DNA from: Saprospiraceae bacterium
Lineage (GTDB): Bacteria; Bacteroidota; Bacteroidia; Chitinophagales; Saprospiraceae
DNA: 64,000 nucleotides
Assembly (NCBI GenBank): GCA_022841745.1
Contig: JALHQW010000009.1
Span: forward strand, 98,910 to 162,909
Direction of reading: 5' to 3'
Shown: positions 61,088 through 64,000 of the stretch, piece after piece
Numbering within the stretch: position 1 is the stretch's first letter
How the letters are laid out: every line of letters begins with the position of its first letter
Notes under the pieces: generated by a model
Told to the model about the DNA's origin: nothing
Databases searched by the model: none
What the model saw: the letters and a program-made list of their open reading frames with translations, nothing else
Made by a program: the position numbers and the translations under genes

Positions 61088-64000
61088 TCAATTGGGTACT
61101 GCTTGCCAAATCTTGATATTACCGTCACCGTCACTGGTAATTATCTGCTGGTTGTCAGGTGAGAAACAAGAGGCCTTTATATTATGGGAGTGACCGCTTA
61201 GTATTCGCAATTGCTTTCCTTCCAGCGACCACAAACGCCCATTGTTGTCAATACTTCCACCACTGGTGGATAGCAGGTATTTGGCATTTGGAGAAAAATG
61301 CACATCAAATACATCATATTGATGGCCTTCGATATTGGTAGGTCGAAAACCGTCATAACTCCAAAGGCGTACTGTTTTGTCTGCACCTCCAGTCAAAATT
61401 TTTCCCCCATCGGCAGTAATATCCACTGCATGGATATCGCCTTTATGCCCCTCAAAGTCTTTGATCTTAGCGCCATCCAAAGCCCAAATGCTCAGCTTGC
61501 CATCTCCACCAACAGTTGCCAAATACGCCAACTTTGAATTGTATTGCAAGTCGTTGATATTGGACGGACTTGCTTTGAACTTCAATATGGATTTATTATT
61601 TGGAACATCCCATATAGTCACAAACCCATTGAAATATCCAATAAAAGCAGTATCGAGCGTCGGAGAAAAACTGATGGCGTTTACAAAGCTGCTGTCTTGA
61701 ATCCGATAGGAAACAACTTCCCTCCCTGAGCTGTCCCATAATACCAAGCCTCCGTCGCTGCTTCCGGCTATCAGTTTGCTGTCAGGCGAATAATGCAGCG
61801 CAATTATTTTTTCCATTTCTGTGCCGATACCCATTTCCCATCCGCCCAAATTGTCACATATACCAATTTCCCCCCTTCCATTTGCTACCGCAAAATGCCT
61901 ATTGTCAGGTGAAAAAGCCAAGGCGGTAATATGGTTCTTAAAAGCCAAACTGGTGACGCTTTCTATCGGGTGGTAGAAAAGCGTTGAAGTCGTCACTAAT
62001 AACAATATGGGCAATTGCCAAACCCAGTCCCTTATTTTCCAAAAAACAGGCTGTTTCCTGTATATTAATTGCCTGATTCTGTCCGATTGCAGCTTGGAAA
62101 GTGGCCGTTGGTGATGCTCCGCATAATAGGCCAATAATGCGTCTTGGGTGGGTGTATTGGCCACCAATGAATCGAGTTCTTTTTCCAATTTGTTCTTGGG
62201 CACGAAACCGGATTTCTGTAGCAATTGACTTAAAATAACTTGAATCCGATGGTGCTGCCAAGCGAGCGTACCCGGAGGAGGTAAATTTTCTTCCAGTTCC
62301 AGTGCGTATTGCCATCTTGCTGCAAGTTTATCCATCCAAAAGGGGTAGTGTTTATTGCCCAGATTCAGCAATAATTTTCGAGCTTCCTTTGGGATTTCTC
62401 CATCAACAAACCAGCGCAACCGTGTCAATTGGAACAGGTTGTCAGTGTTAAGAAATGATTCTCCTGGTGACGAGAACAAACTGCCGATATACAGCGTCCA
62501 ATCCCAGAATAAAACCGGTGGAACAGCGCAACCAATAATCCACCTGATTAATCGGTCGTCAGCGGTTCCATGGCTGTCTTGCCCAAATTCGGATTGAAGT
62601 ATGTCATACAGGTTTTCCTCCGTCAATTTATCCGGTAAGGAGATAGGTTGTTTGCCTCCAAGAAACAGTGCTTTTAATTGTTCATGTCCTTTATATTCGA
62701 CACTTTCGAGTGTTTCTATCAAATCACCAAAGCCTCTGGGCGTTGCTGGCAATAATTTGAATTTCTGGGACAAAAGTTCTTCATCATGACCCCAATTTTC
62801 AACGGGGACTGGTGTCATTACCACCTTTTTTTTCCAATTGTCAAAAATGGATGCTGATTCCTTAAAACCTCCATCTTCGCCATCCAATAAGGCCGTTGCA
62901 TCGCCCAACCAAATCAACTGGCTTTCTGGGTATCTATGCTGTAAATTCTTCAAGGAAATGCCTTTTTGAAAGCGTTCGTTCCTACTTATAAACAGGTTGG
63001 TGTCGAATTCGAATTGAACAATGGGTGCTTCCCAATCTTGTAGTGAATGAATGATATGCTGGAACAAACGGGCTTGGTGGTTCTGCGGCGAACCAACTTC
63101 GACGATGGCCAAATAATCCTTGGCCAGCAGGTCGGTTTTATATTCCAACTGAAGCATCCCAGCATTTTTGGCAGTTTTTGCCACGGTCTTTCGATAGTCA
63201 ATCCTATCGGATTCCAAGGCACTGCGTTTGCGCATTTCCTTGAGCAATGGTGTTAGGTTGTCGCCTAAAACCAATTCGTCCATTAATGGGATGCTCAAAT
63301 ACCAATCATGGGGTTCGGTGTTTTCTGGATGCTTAAGCGAGAAACGCCGCCTTCGGTTCCGCATCCAATGACCCAAAATCAACAGCCCGAGCAGGGTGGA
63401 TAGAATAATTATTGCTTTCTCCTTTGAAAAATAAGCTGCACCACTACCCATTTGCCAGGACTGGGTTTGAAAAGGCACGACATCAGCGGGCTTGTCGTAT
63501 TGCTCTGCCTTGGCGGTTATTAAGTTGATGGTATCCACCATATTGAGCGGTTTGTCAAAAGTTTGTTGGCTGGTTTCTGCCGTTGAAGGTTCTTGGGCTG
63601 GCAATCCAGCCTTTTTTTGCGGGAAATAGGGGGTAAACAAATCTGCCCGGACATTGATATTCCACAGCTCTTTGGTGCCATCGGCAAAACTGATTAAATA
63701 GGACAATTTGTCCAGTCCTGTTCCATCCAGTTTTGCATATACCTTGAGGATTGTTTTATCAATTACTACCCGCTCAGCCGCTAAGATTTTGGTCTCTTCG
63801 GTAATTTTTTTATAATTTTCTATGACATGGCCAGTTTCTACTTCCAAAATGCAATTGGTTGGGCCACCAATATTTAACTTATAGCTAGCATCTTTAATCG
63901 GTATATTGTTGTCTGTCAAAAGGAGCTTGGTAATTACGCCACCAATTATCAGAAAAAAGGCGAAAAGCAGCCGCTTCCGCTCCTTAAAAAGAAAATACAA
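61088..64000 (-). CDS. vWA-like/WD40 beta-propeller membrane protein (possible conflict-system component), partial
   Basis: At least 970 residues; the gene may extend beyond the window, since the first usable codon at the edge is only a TTG. Two membrane segments lie near residues 10-28 and 195-215. The central region contains YLAIVEVGSPQNHQARLF, HRYPESQLIWLGDATALL and LPATPRGFGDL, which resemble the vWA-like domain of MoxR-vWA-propeller systems. A short membrane segment near 675 precedes about seven WD40 repeats (about 690-970). The predicted MoxR ATPase partner would lie outside the window. Confidence 0.7.
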   Translation of the reverse strand: MYFLFKERKRLLFAFFLIIGGVITKLLLTDNNIPIKDASYKLNIGGPTNCILEVETGHVIENYKKITEETKILAAERVVIDKTILKVYAKLDGTGLDKLSYLISFADGTKELWNINVRADLFTPYFPQKKAGLPAQEPSTAETSQQTFDKPLNMVDTINLITAKAEQYDKPADVVPFQTQSWQMGSGAAYFSKEKAIIILSTLLGLLILGHWMRNRRRRFSLKHPENTEPHDWYLSIPLMDELVLGDNLTPLLKEMRKRSALESDRIDYRKTVAKTAKNAGMLQLEYKTDLLAKDYLAIVEVGSPQNHQARLFQHIIHSLQDWEAPIVQFEFDTNLFISRNERFQKGISLKNLQHRYPESQLIWLGDATALLDGEDGGFKESASIFDNWKKKVVMTPVPVENWGHDEELLSQKFKLLPATPRGFGDLIETLESVEYKGHEQLKALFLGGKQPISLPDKLTEENLYDILQSEFGQDSHGTADDRLIRWIIGCAVPPVLFWDWTLYIGSLFSSPGESFLNTDNLFQLTRLRWFVDGEIPKEARKLLLNLGNKHYPFWMDKLAARWQYALELEENLPPPGTLAWQHHRIQVILSQLLQKSGFVPKNKLEKELDSLVANTPTQDALLAYYAEHHQRPLSKLQSDRIRQLIYRKQPVFWKIRDWVWQLPILLLVTTSTLFYHPIESVTSLAFKNHITALAFSPDNRHFAVANGRGEIGICDNLGGWEMGIGTEMEKIIALHYSPDSKLIAGSSDGGLVLWDSSGREVVSYRIQDSSFVNAISFSPTLDTAFIGYFNGFVTIWDVPNNKSILKFKASPSNINDLQYNSKLAYLATVGGDGKLSIWALDGAKIKDFEGHKGDIHAVDITADGGKILTGGADKTVRLWSYDGFRPTNIEGHQYDVFDVHFSPNAKYLLSTSGGSIDNNGRLWSLEGKQLRILSGHSHNIKASCFSPDNQQIITSDGDGNIKIWQAVPN

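Overview
The window looks like a chromosomal segment of a Bacteroidota bacterium, most likely a Saprospiraceae-like member of Saprospiria or Chitinophagia. The evidence is several proteins with type IX secretion (T9SS) type A C-terminal sorting domains, one type B (CHU_C, gliding-motility-like) domain, PKD and GCDS repeat proteins, a choice-of-anchor B protein, many SxxC lipoproteins with CKKD-like anchors, weak or absent Shine-Dalgarno sequences, and repeated matches to the Bacteroidota promoter (TTG, 19-23 bases, TAnnTTTG). No rRNA, tRNA, CRISPR array, prophage or intact insertion sequence was recognised.

Layout. 1-9.5 kb: a 42-bp tandem repeat, alaS, an M23 peptidase, a CapA-like protein, a lipoprotein, an M28-PDZ peptidase, a candidate small RNA and a polyprenyl synthetase. 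9.6-16 kb: a response regulator, a hybrid histidine kinase whose kinase core has lost its key residues, an Rrf2 regulator, an ArsC-fold protein without its cysteine, a 263-bp MITE, and an arsenic cluster (arsR, arsM, LMW phosphatase-type arsC) with three copies of one operator. 16-27.5 kb: an AAA/DUF4143 ATPase behind a 33-bp tandem repeat, two large secreted proteins (one carries two GH-A-like barrels), a DUF4382 lipoprotein and a TonB-receptor fragment. 27.5-33.4 kb: biotin carboxylase, a GH3-like/serine hydrolase fusion, an M42 peptidase. 33.5-39.6 kb: an overlapping ATPase/TOPRIM-like gene pair that may be a defence module, a C39 peptidase ABC exporter, a MATE pump and a PagL-like protein. 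39.7-44.9 kb: a T9SS protein whose end is replaced by the second MITE copy, a Uma2 nuclease, a pyrR-pyrB-2',5' RNA ligase operon, then about 1 kb of gene remnants and a phased A4T4 array. 44.9-64 kb: an M4 protease, a tandem barrel-protein family with a dead third copy, an S9 peptidase, a choice-of-anchor B protein, an AhpD-like protein, a membrane MutS-like ATPase, a DUF3089 lipoprotein, ugd, a secreted serine hydrolase, and the C-terminal part of a vWA-like/WD40 protein resembling MoxR-vWA-propeller conflict systems.

The most striking pattern is a family of short-period (7- or 8-bp) iterated elements scattered through the window. Their sequences differ, but their architecture recurs. Many start exactly on a stop codon, several are mirrored into long perfect hairpins, and two lie in frame inside proteins (AlaRS and the C39 ABC exporter). 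Other notable points are two identical foldback MITE copies with different 8-bp target duplications, and several enzyme-like domains that have lost catalytic residues.
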